Positions 1 through 5,879 of a stretch of 8,471 nucleotides of DNA are shown one piece after another. This DNA is from Bacteroidales bacterium (GTDB lineage: Bacteria > Bacteroidota > Bacteroidia > Bacteroidales > VadinHA17), in assembly GCA_025455505.1 (NCBI GenBank), contig JALOMK010000262.1, forward strand, positions 1 to 8,471, in the 5' to 3' direction. The position numbers and the translations under genes are program-made. Position 1 is the first letter of the stretch. Each line of letters begins with the position of its first letter. Under the pieces are notes generated by a model. That model ran no database searches. It saw only the letters and a list, made by a program, of their open reading frames with translations, and was not told where the DNA came from.

Positions 1-834
1 GTCGTAAGCCACCATTGCCCAGGCGCTGAGAGGAGCCTGTCCTGTTTTCCCGAGATTCCACATCGCAGCCATCGATACTGATCCGTCGCGTACCCTCACC
101 GGTTCTGCTGAGGCCAGGGTTTCGGGGAGCTTTCCTTCCCTTGCGAAACCGTCGAGGAGGGCTTTCCTTGTTGCAACAGAGAAGGCGGGGTTCTGCGATC
201 CGGGCACTGCAAGCCAGGCATAGCCCCAGTCGATACGAATATTGTCGCCTGACCTGTTGAGGTATTTCTGTTCTGGATTGCCAATCTTTCCGGCGCGCAG
301 TCCGTTTATTGCAGGTTGCTCCCAGCTTACTGACTGCTCATTTGTATTTACTGCAAGTTCCGAACCGCAGTCAAAATAGAGTTCTATGTCGTGGCTTTTG
401 CCATCGGCAGCTTCAACTTTCCAGGTCACATAGGTGACAGGGCGGGAGAGCGCTTCGATGTCCCCGGCAAGCAGGGGAGAGGTAAAGATCATCGAAACCT
501 TCACGCTGCCGTTGCCGAATTCGTATGTTGTGGTTGTGGGAAGCACCATCAGTCCCGTCTGCTTCATGGGTTCGGCATACGAAGGGCTGGCACCCATCAG
601 CCTGTATGTCTTACCGTCGACCCTAAGCATGCTGTGCAGAGGGTTCCTGGCTCCTGTCCAGTGGACAGTCTCCATGTCGGTGAGCCTGTCGGCCGGCGAC
701 CATATGCTGAAGTAAGGATCATGTGTTACGAGAGGCACTGAGGGAGGCCTGAACATGAGGGGTTCATTTTTTTGTGCCAGGGCGGCGCTGCAGACACCGG
801 CAAAAAACAATAATAAAACAGTAATTTTCCTCAT
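1..834 (-). CDS. Secreted glutaminase-family protein (DUF4964/DUF5127 type), partial
   Basis: The reading frame starts at an ATG at 834 and stays open to the window edge, giving 278 residues with the C-terminus missing. Residues 1-20 form a signal peptide (MRK, a hydrophobic core, then ALA before Gln21), so export to the periplasm or cell surface is expected. Residues 28-80 (FRPPSVPLVTHDPYFSIWS, then LTDMETVHWTG) match the N-terminal domain of the Bacteroidota glutaminase A-like family, annotated DUF4964. From about residue 95 a beta-rich DUF5127-like part begins, with FTSPLLAGDIEALSRPVTYV at 117-136. The family continues with DUF4965 and DUF1793-type domains, which would lie off the left edge. 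In fungi, relatives are called GtaA glutaminase, but the substrate of the bacterial members is poorly established, so an amidase or glycan-related role is only inferred. It is the last complete start on this strand and has no obvious operon partner other than the upstream nitroreductase, 129 bp away. Confidence 0.85.
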   Translation of the reverse strand, partial: MRKITVLLLFFAGVCSAALAQKNEPLMFRPPSVPLVTHDPYFSIWSPADRLTDMETVHWTGARNPLHSMLRVDGKTYRLMGASPSYAEPMKQTGLMVLPTTTTYEFGNGSVKVSMIFTSPLLAGDIEALSRPVTYVTWKVEAADGKSHDIELYFDCGSELAVNTNEQSVSWEQPAINGLRAGKIGNPEQKYLNRSGDNIRIDWGYAWLAVPGSQNPAFSVATRKALLDGFAREGKLPETLASAEPVRVRDGSVSMAAMWNLGKTGQAPLSAWAMVAYD

Positions 835-886
835 AATATGATGTTTTCTTTTCTGTAACTATAAGTAATTTTTTGCCCTGTGACTA

Positions 887-921
887 TTTGCCTTTACGCC
901 CCTGCGCCTTTACGCCTCGAC
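887..921. repeat. Degenerate intergenic word array (GCCTTTACGCC copies)
   Basis: An exact 11-base word GCCTTTACGCC occurs at 890-900 and again at 906-916, and the tract runs into a palindromic element at 921-953. Words of the same style (CGCCTTT, TTTGCC) recur in the intergenic arrays near 5281 and 6420. The tract lies between the start of the glutaminase-family gene and the 3' end of the nitroreductase gene. It shows no coding character. The seven-base rhythm is weaker here than in the other arrays because the two copies are 16 bases apart. Confidence 0.45.
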
Positions 922-953
922 TTACCCACCCCCGGCCCCCTCCGGGAGGGGAA
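921..953. repeat. 33-bp palindromic intergenic element, copy 1
   Basis: The element starts with CTTACCCACCCC (921-932) and contains a perfect palindrome at 937-951 (CCCCTCC, one central G, GGAGGGG). A second element at 5312-5344 has the same 12-base start, the same 33-bp length, the same orientation and a comparable GC-rich palindrome. No poly-T tract follows on either strand, so a simple intrinsic terminator is unlikely. It sits 10 bp beyond the 3' end of the nitroreductase gene. Confidence 0.55.
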
Positions 954-963
954 TACCATGCGT

Positions 964-1527
964 CTATTTTTTATAGTTCACAACTTCGTCATGCGCCTTC
1001 CTCGGGCTTGCTGCTGAAACAGCGTCAACTGTCTTGTCGACGTTGCCAATCCTTAGCACTATAACAGGCTTGAAGCCGGCAGGTATCTGGTATGCCTCCC
1101 TGTTTTTTGCTACAGTTGCAACAGGACTTCCGTAGATCCTTGCTCCAAGGCCAAGCCCGTGGGCTGCAACGAACATATTCTGTGTAGCCAGCCCGCAGTC
1201 GAAATCGGGTGTTGTTCCTGTCTGCGACTCAACTCCCGAGATAACTATCAGTACGTTTCCGGGGAGCGCTTCCTTTATTATCTCCTTCACTGAGGCCTCA
1301 TCGCGTATCACGGTAAACTTCCATGGCTGCATGTTTCTTGAGCTTGGCGATTTGATGCCGCATTTAAGTATGATGTCGAGTTGCTGGTCGGTGACCGGCA
1401 CATTCGAGTATGCCCTCTCGGAATATGACGACAACAGCATTTCGGTTACCGGGCTGCCGCTGTTCTGACAGAATGAGCCTGCAGAAATGAGAAGGGCGGC
1501 AAAAAGGAATAATGATCTGATTTTCAT
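964..1527 (-). CDS. Exported nitroreductase-family protein
   Basis: This 187-residue protein belongs to the FMN-dependent nitroreductase fold. Visible family signatures are the N-terminal SERAYSNVPVT (36-46, the R-x-(Y/F) segment), PSSRNMQPWKF at 61-71 (the S-x-N-x-QPW flavin segment), FDCGLATQNMFVAAHGLGLGAR at about 109-130 in two helices, and a basic C-terminal PRKAHDEVV at 175-183. Members reduce nitro compounds, quinones or flavins with NAD(P)H. An N-terminal hydrophobic segment (residues 1-20, ending SAGSFCQ) looks like a signal peptide. The residue before Cys20 is Phe, so it is a poor lipobox, and signal peptidase I cleavage near Cys20/Gln21 is more likely. Export is odd for an enzyme that needs NAD(P)H and FMN, although such predictions are not rare in Bacteroidota. 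The mature part is about 165 residues, a compact single domain. No physiological substrate can be given. Confidence 0.85.
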   Translation of the reverse strand: MKIRSLFLFAALLISAGSFCQNSGSPVTEMLLSSYSERAYSNVPVTDQQLDIILKCGIKSPSSRNMQPWKFTVIRDEASVKEIIKEALPGNVLIVISGVESQTGTTPDFDCGLATQNMFVAAHGLGLGARIYGSPVATVAKNREAYQIPAGFKPVIVLRIGNVDKTVDAVSAASPRKAHDEVVNYKK

Positions 1528-1639
1528 GGTTGTGATCTTGTTTTGATAATGTGACTGTTAAGATATGAAAGTTAGTGAAATATTTCAAAACAGTAAGTTT
1601 CCGGAAGGTCAATCATGCATTGCCTGCCACCCGGGATAT

Positions 1640-1673
1640 CCTGTAAGCCGCCACTTCCTGCAAGCCGCCACTG
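1640..1673. repeat. 17-bp tandem duplication
   Basis: Two adjacent 17-base copies (CCTGTAAGCCGCCACTT at 1640-1656 and CCTGCAAGCCGCCACTG at 1657-1673) match at 15 of 17 positions. They lie in the divergent gap between the nitroreductase and the SnoaL-like lipoprotein. The rest of the 241-bp gap is AT-rich near both starts, with no clear phylum-type promoter (TAnnTTTG). The nearest match is TAATTTAG just upstream of the lipoprotein gene. Confidence 0.6.
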
Positions 1674-1768
1674 TCTCCGGAAGACGCGGAAAATTTCATG
1701 CTCTCCCAATAATTTATTAATTTAGCCATCCACGCGAAATGAATAACTTCCACCAAATACCGATTGAC

Positions 1769-2248
1769 ATGAAAGAAAGAATTACAAGGGTATTTTTATC
1801 GTTATACCTGTTGTCTGTACTGGCATCCTGTTCGCCGAAGAAAGAAGAACTTCCCCCTGTTGACAAGGAAAAAGTGAAGATGGAGATCCAGGCCAGGGAG
1901 GATGAATTTGCAGCGCTTTATAACTCGGGAGAACTGAAGAGCATAGGCTATTATGCCGATGATGCGATAACATTCTATCAGAACAGGCCTCCCATCCGGG
2001 GCAAGGATGAAAGAGCCGCGTTTCTTCAGTCTGATGTGCTTTCATCATCAAATAAAATCTCCTTTAAAACCAATGAGGTTTTTGTGGCGAAAGACGGGAA
2101 TATGGTCCTGGAAATAGGTTCCTACAGCGTTGTGGACTCTACAGGCACAGCCATCAACACCGGGAATTACATGAGCCTCTTCGAAAAGAGGGACGGCAAG
2201 TATGTTTGCATCAGGGACATGAGCGCCTCCGACATGCCCGTGGAATAA
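1769..2248 (+). CDS. SnoaL/DUF4440-like (NTF2-fold) lipoprotein
   Basis: I chose the ATG at 1769 rather than the in-frame ATG at 1739 because it places a clean lipoprotein signal at the N-terminus: MKER, a hydrophobic core, then the lipobox LASC with Cys21 as the lipid-attachment residue. The 159-residue product would be a lipid-anchored envelope protein. From about residue 36 it has the pattern of the NTF2-like DUF4440/SnoaL domain: an N-terminal helix (KMEIQAREDEFAALYNSG), YYADDAITFYQNRPPIRGKD, then strands ending in FEKRDGKYVCIRDMSAS at 138-154. The last segment is the family's typical closing strand. Such domains bind small ligands or act as isomerases or cyclases, but DUF4440 lipoproteins mostly have no known substrate. 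The residues after Cys21 (SPKKEEL) are charged and somewhat like surface-export signals of Bacteroidota lipoproteins. It converges with the next gene, leaving 19 bp between stops. Confidence 0.75.
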   Translation: MKERITRVFLSLYLLSVLASCSPKKEELPPVDKEKVKMEIQAREDEFAALYNSGELKSIGYYADDAITFYQNRPPIRGKDERAAFLQSDVLSSSNKISFKTNEVFVAKDGNMVLEIGSYSVVDSTGTAINTGNYMSLFEKRDGKYVCIRDMSASDMPVE

Positions 2249-2267
2249 ACCGCGCCGGCCGGGTTTT

Positions 2268-3461
2268 CTACCTTCTCCTTCCTCCGCCTCCGCCTCCCAT
2301 GGAGCGCGACGACGACATCGAGCGTGAAGCCGAGGAGTAATTCGACCGCGATGCCGAGGAAGTCGGTCTTGTCACCGATGATGACTGTCGTGTCGAAGCC
2401 GATGTTCCCGTCGACGGACGTGTGCTTGCAGAAGTTCCTGTCGATGGGCGTGTGGATGCACTGGTGCCTGTCGATGGGCGCGTGGATGCACCGGAGCCTG
2501 TTGACGGACGGGTCGAGGCGCCTGTACCTGTCGAGGGACGAGTCGAAGCGCCTGTCCCTGTCGAGGGGCGTGTGGAAGCAACGTTCCCGGTCGAAGGACG
2601 GGAGGATACACCTGATCCCGTCGACGGACGAGTCGAGGCAGTACCGCGCCCGGACGTATTGTAATTCCCTCTCTGCATGTTATTATTCACGGTGTTGGAG
2701 GTCCTTCGCGAGTTGTTGTAATTATTGAAGTTGATATCATTATGAATAACCACCGTGCCGCCATAGCCTCCGTGATAGCCATAATGGTGGTGATAACAGC
2801 TATGATGATAGGCTCCTATTGCCATAACGGTGAAAGCTGCAAAATAGGGCGGATAATACCCGTAATAGTAAGGCGGGTAATATGGAACATAGGCAGGCGA
2901 ATAAACGTACTGGACTACCGGTGTTGATTCGACAACCACTACAGTCGTCGAAGCCGGAACATTTACAGTTACCGGGTCGGAACCGGTATATGCCGGGTTT
3001 GCAGTGACTGAAGGAGTGGGTGCAGTTTGTGGTTCAACAACATAGTTCTTGCCATAAAGGGACTCATCGCCAACTATCTGCATCGTAACTTTTCCGTCCT
3101 TGTCCTTCGATACGAGGATGACGGCAACATCCTGTGTCTCTTTTTCATTTACTGCAACCTGCAGGATAAAGGTGAAATCTGTGCCGTCCTGCTTCGTGAC
3201 AACCTTTATGAAGTCGACTTTGTTGTCGAGATCAAGATCGAGGTTGTTGACCCCGGTTTCCTGGAGGTTCAGGGTCTTCTCGAATTCTTCTATTGTCTTT
3301 GACTTCTGGAATATGTTCAGCACCGCAAAGAGGTCCAGGTTATCACCCGGCAAGCCAAGTAATGCTGTATCGGGTGCAGCCTGGTTACTGGCCTGTGAAA
3401 ATCCATGGGTGCCTGACAGGCTTATCGCAAGCACAAGTAAAGGGAATATTATTTTTCGCAT
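2268..3461 (-). CDS. Secreted repeat protein of unknown function
   Basis: This 397-residue protein has a signal peptide (residues 1-23, ending GFSQ). Residues 34-144 form the only globular-looking part (LLGLPGDNLDLFAVLNIFQ to GDESLYGKNYVVEP). I recognise it as a type recurring in Bacteroidota hypothetical proteins, but I know no function for it. Inside it, NLDLDLDNKVDF (74-84) has Asp at 75, 77, 79 and 83, the spacing of an EF-hand-like calcium loop. A Pro/Thr/Val linker follows, then a Tyr/Pro-rich stretch (186-208), a His/Tyr/Gly-rich stretch (219-235) and an Asn-rich stretch (241-262). Residues 275-354 are eight tandem ten-residue units (ASTRPSTGTG type), followed by a decayed ninth unit, a Ser/Arg tail and a terminal GGGGGGRRR. 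The low-complexity half suggests an extended, envelope-exposed or matrix-like tail, which is inference. The start ATG at 3461 precedes the signal peptide directly. The GC-rich gap to the convergent gene has only a weak hairpin. Confidence 0.8.
   Translation of the reverse strand: MRKIIFPLLVLAISLSGTHGFSQASNQAAPDTALLGLPGDNLDLFAVLNIFQKSKTIEEFEKTLNLQETGVNNLDLDLDNKVDFIKVVTKQDGTDFTFILQVAVNEKETQDVAVILVSKDKDGKVTMQIVGDESLYGKNYVVEPQTAPTPSVTANPAYTGSDPVTVNVPASTTVVVVESTPVVQYVYSPAYVPYYPPYYYGYYPPYFAAFTVMAIGAYHHSCYHHHYGYHGGYGGTVVIHNDINFNNYNNSRRTSNTVNNNMQRGNYNTSGRGTASTRPSTGSGVSSRPSTGNVASTRPSTGTGASTRPSTGTGASTRPSTGSGASTRPSTGTSASTRPSTGTSASTRPSTGTSASTRQSSSVTRPTSSASRSNYSSASRSMSSSRSMGGGGGGRRR
2400..2639 (-). repeat. 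30-bp minisatellite, eight units, coding
   Basis: Eight consecutive 30-bp units encode residues 275-354 of the secreted protein, with protein consensus A-S-T-R-P-S-T-G-[TS]-[GS]. A ninth, degenerate unit (ASTRQSSSVT) follows at 2370-2399. Variation is concentrated in the last two codons of each unit and at the first unit edges (VSSRPSTGNV is the most divergent). Because the unit is a multiple of three, gain or loss of units keeps the frame. The same tract creates long stop-free frames on both strands, which are artefacts of the repeat. Confidence 0.9.
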
Positions 3462-3582
3462 TTTATAAATTTCTGGTTATTAATCAGGTTTCATTTCAGT
3501 AACAAAACCGGGGTGTTAAAAAAGTTCTCTAAGGTACGAAAAAATATTTCTCACCCTGAAATCTGTGTCTTAAGGATAATTT

Positions 3583-3590
3583 TAACTTTG
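3583..3590 (+). promoter_or_regulatory. Possible Bacteroidota -7 promoter element
   Basis: TAACTTTG is a full match to the phylum's TAnnTTTG -7 consensus, about 50 bp upstream of the CPBP protease start in an AT-rich divergent gap (3462-3640). I do not find a TTTG -33 element at the usual spacing, so the call rests on the -7 match and its position only. Confidence 0.35.
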
Positions 3591-3640
3591 TTTATCAGCC
3601 TGATATTAATATCTGTGTAACGTAATTCGACAATGCAGAC

Positions 3641-4465
3641 ATGAATAAGCTTATCCGTCATTATCCGGTAATTTCGTTCATATTTTTTACTCTTCTCTAT
3701 TCCTGGACTCTCTGGCTTCTGATGATACTGTCGGCCAGGGGACTCCTGCCCTTTAAGTTCCCGACGAATTTCCTCGGGTCCTTCGGACCTGCAGTGGGTG
3801 CAGTTATTGTAACGGCATTTGTCAGCGGCAAGCCCGGACTTAAGGCTCTTGCCAGGTCGCTGGCAGCCTGGAAGAGCTCGCCCCAGACCTGGGCTTTTGC
3901 AATTTTTTTCATAGTGATTGTATATGGTCTGACTATTGCAGTTCAGAATTTTACCGATCCCTCAATCATTAAATTCGAGAAGCTGCCCGGCGCGGGTGAG
4001 CTGCTGCTTTGGTTTGTTGTGATAGCCATTGTTGGTGGTCCGTTGGGCGAGGAGCCGGGCTGGAGGGGTTTTCTCCTTCCGGAACTGACGAAGAGGTTCA
4101 GCCCTGCTGTTGCCAGCCTGTTGGTGGCAGCCATCTGGCTCCTCTGGCACATTCCGCTTTTCTGGCTCGAGGGTGCCGCCCAGGAGGGAGGCTCCATATT
4201 GTATTTCGCACTCTCGGTGCTGGCCATGTCCTTCCTGTTCACCCTGCTGTGGCTCAAATCGGGCGGCAGCCTGCTGCTGGCTCTTGTATTTCACACAATG
4301 ATCAATTATGTCAGCGCTTACATTCTCCCTTCGGTACTCCCTGCCGCGGAGAAAAGCAAGGCATTCGGGCACCTTTCGACCTATATCCTTTCCGCACTTG
4401 CCTTAATAACGTTCCTTGTTTGCTTCAGGACATTCATGAAGCCTGCAGACAATAACAGGGTATAA
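3641..4465 (+). CDS. CPBP-family intramembrane metalloprotease
   Basis: This 274-residue polytopic membrane protein has the three conserved CPBP (CAAX protease and bacteriocin-processing, 'Abi') motifs. These are GEEPGWRGFLLP with Glu137, Glu138 and Arg142 (EExxxR), WLLWH ending at His170 (W/FxxxH), and HTMIN at 218-222 (HxxxN). These residues form the metal and catalytic centre in Rce1-type proteases, so the enzyme is predicted to be active. Hydrophobic segments lie near 9-30, 46-62, 84-101, 120-133, 156-173, 186-204, 208-228 and 246-262, which fits the usual eight-helix plan. Family roles include prenyl-protein processing, bacteriocin self-immunity and unknown peptide cleavage; the substrate here is unknown. 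The start ATG at 3641 is the first in frame after the promoter-like region. The next gene follows after 18 bp on the same strand, suggesting co-transcription. Confidence 0.88.
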   Translation: MNKLIRHYPVISFIFFTLLYSWTLWLLMILSARGLLPFKFPTNFLGSFGPAVGAVIVTAFVSGKPGLKALARSLAAWKSSPQTWAFAIFFIVIVYGLTIAVQNFTDPSIIKFEKLPGAGELLLWFVVIAIVGGPLGEEPGWRGFLLPELTKRFSPAVASLLVAAIWLLWHIPLFWLEGAAQEGGSILYFALSVLAMSFLFTLLWLKSGGSLLLALVFHTMINYVSAYILPSVLPAAEKSKAFGHLSTYILSALALITFLVCFRTFMKPADNNRV

Positions 4466-4483
4466 AATCATTAATCAAACCAC

Positions 4484-5281
4484 ATGGATAGTCCTTTTTC
4501 AATTCAAAAGATTCCCCGGTCGAGGATAGCTACCTTTGATATTTTTTCGATAGGACTTGAGAAGCACCATGTGGCAGGACTGCTCGAATTTGATGTCACA
4601 GGCAGCAGGAAGAAGCTCCAGGATCTCAGGAAACAGGGCATAAACATATCCTTCAACGGCTGGCTCGTAAAGGTCATCGGGTCGGTACTGAAGCAATATC
4701 CCGAGGCGGCCGCCTACAGGCAGGGCAAGGGTAAGCTTGTTGTTTACAAGGACATTAACATATCAATTCTTGTTGAGAAGAATATCGGGGGCAAAAAGGT
4801 TCCCATACCCCTTGTAATCGAAAAGGCTGGCGAAAAAAGCGCAGAGCAGATAACGGCAGAGATAGAGGACGCAAAGCGACAGGAACTGACCGGGAAAAGC
4901 ATGGTGCTGAAAAGGGATACCACATTTTCTGAAGGATTATATTATTTGCTGCCAGGCTTCCTCAGGAGGCTTGTATGGCGCATCATGCTGGGATCCCCGG
5001 CCTTTGCATACAGGAAGATGGGGAATGCGGTAGTCACATCAATAGGAATGGCTGGCAGGATAAACGGCTGGTTCATTCACAAGTCGGTGCACCCTGTATC
5101 CTTCGGTGTGGGCTCGGTGCTGCAGAAGCCTGTTGTTGTCGATAAGGAAGTGAAGGTCAGGGATATCCTTAACATGACTATACTTGTCGATCATGATGTA
5201 ATCGACGGCGCCCCCATGGTCCGGCTGCTGAACGAGCTCACAAAAGCAATCGAATCCGGGGAATTCATACCTTCGCCCTGA
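4484..5281 (+). CDS. Stand-alone 2-oxoacid dehydrogenase E2-type acyltransferase domain
   Basis: This 265-residue protein consists almost entirely of the catalytic (chloramphenicol acetyltransferase-like) domain of 2-oxoacid dehydrogenase E2 subunits. The C-terminal catalytic motif is intact: DHDVIDGAP with His237, Asp241 and Gly242 (HxxxDG). Other family landmarks are ISFNGWLVKVIGSVLKQYPE (55-74), KDINISILVEK (89-99), GNAVVTSIGMAG (180-191) and VLQKPVVVDKEVKVRDIL (212-229). There is no lipoyl domain and no E1/E3-binding domain upstream; the frame begins about 12 residues before the first family segment. Canonical E2 enzymes move acyl groups from lipoyl to CoA in large cores. Short forms like this are common in bacteria, but their acyl donors and acceptors are not settled. 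No E1 or E3 gene is nearby. The 18-bp gap to the CPBP protease gene suggests one operon and perhaps a membrane- or lipid-related acyl transfer, which is inference. Confidence 0.85.
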   Translation: MDSPFSIQKIPRSRIATFDIFSIGLEKHHVAGLLEFDVTGSRKKLQDLRKQGINISFNGWLVKVIGSVLKQYPEAAAYRQGKGKLVVYKDINISILVEKNIGGKKVPIPLVIEKAGEKSAEQITAEIEDAKRQELTGKSMVLKRDTTFSEGLYYLLPGFLRRLVWRIMLGSPAFAYRKMGNAVVTSIGMAGRINGWFIHKSVHPVSFGVGSVLQKPVVVDKEVKVRDILNMTILVDHDVIDGAPMVRLLNELTKAIESGEFIPSP

Positions 5282-5311
5282 CGCCTTTAAGCCGTTCGTC
5301 TTTTGCCTTTT
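5281..5311. repeat. Word array abutting the E2-type gene stop
   Basis: The tract begins at the stop codon of the acyltransferase gene and contains GCCGTTCGTC at 5291-5300. That exact word occurs twice more, at 6509-6518 and 6530-6539. It also carries CGCCTTT and TTTGCC words shared with the arrays near 890 and 6420. It leads directly into the palindromic element at 5312. Confidence 0.45.
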
Positions 5312-5344
5312 CTTACCCACCCCTGTCCCCTCCCGGTAGGGGAA
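5312..5344. repeat. 33-bp palindromic intergenic element, copy 2
   Basis: It shares the 12-base start CTTACCCACCCC with the copy at 921-953, in the same orientation. A six-base-pair hairpin (TCCCCT at 5326-5331 with AGGGGA at 5338-5343, six-base loop) replaces the tighter palindrome of copy 1. The downstream tract is AAAATCC, not a poly-T run, so terminator function is not supported. Confidence 0.55.
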
Positions 5345-5350
5345 AATCCA

Positions 5351-5399
5351 GGCATACCGCATGCCCCACGCCGCATACCGCATACCCCACACATCCTAC
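5351..5399. repeat. Degenerate heptanucleotide array
   Basis: Seven successive seven-base units can be read, with CGCATAC as the commonest form (exact at 5372-5378 and 5379-5385) and CCCACGC or CCCACAC at every third position (5365-5371, 5386-5392). The exact word GCATACCGCAT occurs at 5352-5362 and 5373-5383, a spacing of 21, three times seven. It fills the gap between the acyltransferase and DCC protein genes. I see no coding or RNA-like structure in it. Confidence 0.65.
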
Positions 5400-5435
5400 T
5401 CTAAACTATAATTGCCATGTACTTGTTACTGTTAC

Positions 5436-5816
5436 ATGGACAGAGTTATCGTATATGACGGGGAATGCAGCTTCTGCTCAGGTGTTGTGAAGTTCATCAG
5501 ACGACACGACCGGAGAGGGATTTTCACATATATACCCCTGCAGAATGAAGAAGCTAAGAGCATTCTTCGCGTTGCCGGGCTGCCTGTGTCAGAAAACGGG
5601 ACTGTTGTCTATAAAAGGGCTGATAAGCATTACCTGCGATCCTCTGCCGCCCTGCACATCCTGAAGGACCTGGGAGGCCTGTGGAGGATCCTGTTCATAT
5701 TCATTGTTGTACCGCCATTTATCCGCGATGGCGTTTACAGGTTCATAGCCCGCAACAGGCACCGCCTGGCAGGATTGCTTGATTGCTTTCCTGAGCTTCT
5801 TACTGAATTTTTCTGA
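5436..5816 (+). CDS. DCC-family (DUF393) thiol-disulfide oxidoreductase-like protein
   Basis: The 126-residue product starts at the ATG at 5436. An in-frame TTG at 5412 would add only a Cys-rich, unlikely octapeptide. The family signature is at the N-terminus: VIVYDGECSFCSGVVKFI, with the D-G-x-C-x-x-C motif (Asp8, Cys11, Cys14), which resembles a thioredoxin-like redox pair. The C-terminal RDGVYRFIARNRHRLAG (97-113) and Cys117 are the other conserved landmarks of this family. A hydrophobic segment at about 84-95 may contact the membrane. Predicted activity is thiol-disulfide exchange, but few members have been studied. The weak match TATAATTG at 5407-5414 could be a promoter element. The gene ends 16 bp before a strong terminator and is 154 bp from the acyltransferase gene, so it may be transcribed on its own. 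Confidence 0.85.
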   Translation: MDRVIVYDGECSFCSGVVKFIRRHDRRGIFTYIPLQNEEAKSILRVAGLPVSENGTVVYKRADKHYLRSSAALHILKDLGGLWRILFIFIVVPPFIRDGVYRFIARNRHRLAGLLDCFPELLTEFF

Positions 5817-5832
5817 TTATAAGGGATATAAA

Positions 5833-5864
5833 AAATGGCTGCACTATAAGCCGTGCAGCCATTT
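5833..5864. terminator. Bidirectional intrinsic terminator
   Basis: A perfect 12-bp stem (AAATGGCTGCAC at 5833-5844, GTGCAGCCATTT at 5853-5864) encloses an eight-base loop. It lies between convergent genes ending at 5816 (plus) and 5880 (minus). An A run at 5831-5835 gives a T run on the minus strand, and ATTT ends the stem on the plus strand. It can serve both genes. Confidence 0.85.
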
Positions 5865-5879
5865 CCATAATCTCGCCTT

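Noticed and set aside
391..741. Plus-strand open frames of 116 and 93 codons
   Set aside because: They lie wholly within the glutaminase-family coding region on the minus strand, which has recognisable family motifs and a signal peptide.
873..1064. Short plus-strand frame of 63 codons across the intergenic array
   Set aside because: It covers the word array and palindromic element and then runs antisense into the nitroreductase; the composition is that of the repeats.
1739..1768. Upstream ATG for the SnoaL-like lipoprotein
   Set aside because: It would put ten mostly polar residues before the signal peptide; the ATG at 1769 gives a normal lipoprotein N-terminus.
2249..2267. Terminator between the convergent genes at 2248 and 2268
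   Set aside because: The 19-bp GC-rich gap can pair only weakly (AAACC with GGTTT around a large GC-rich interior), so it does not meet the standard of the two terminators reported.
2324..2728. Plus-strand open frames of 134 and 80 codons opposite the repeat protein
   Set aside because: They are generated by the 30-bp repeat read on the opposite strand. The minus-strand frame has a signal peptide, a globular domain and a full-length 397-codon reading, so the opposite frames are shadows.
3641..4465. CPBP gene as a bacteriocin immunity gene
   Set aside because: No bacteriocin precursor or leader peptide with a double-glycine motif is visible nearby, so only the general protease family is claimed.
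5039..5392. Minus-strand frame of 117 codons with a WGMRYA repeat at its N-terminus
   Set aside because: The N-terminal repeat is only the heptamer array translated, and the rest overlaps the C-terminus of the acyltransferase in antisense.
5351..5399. CRISPR array
   Set aside because: The units are seven bases, contiguous and degenerate, with no spacers and no cas genes nearby.
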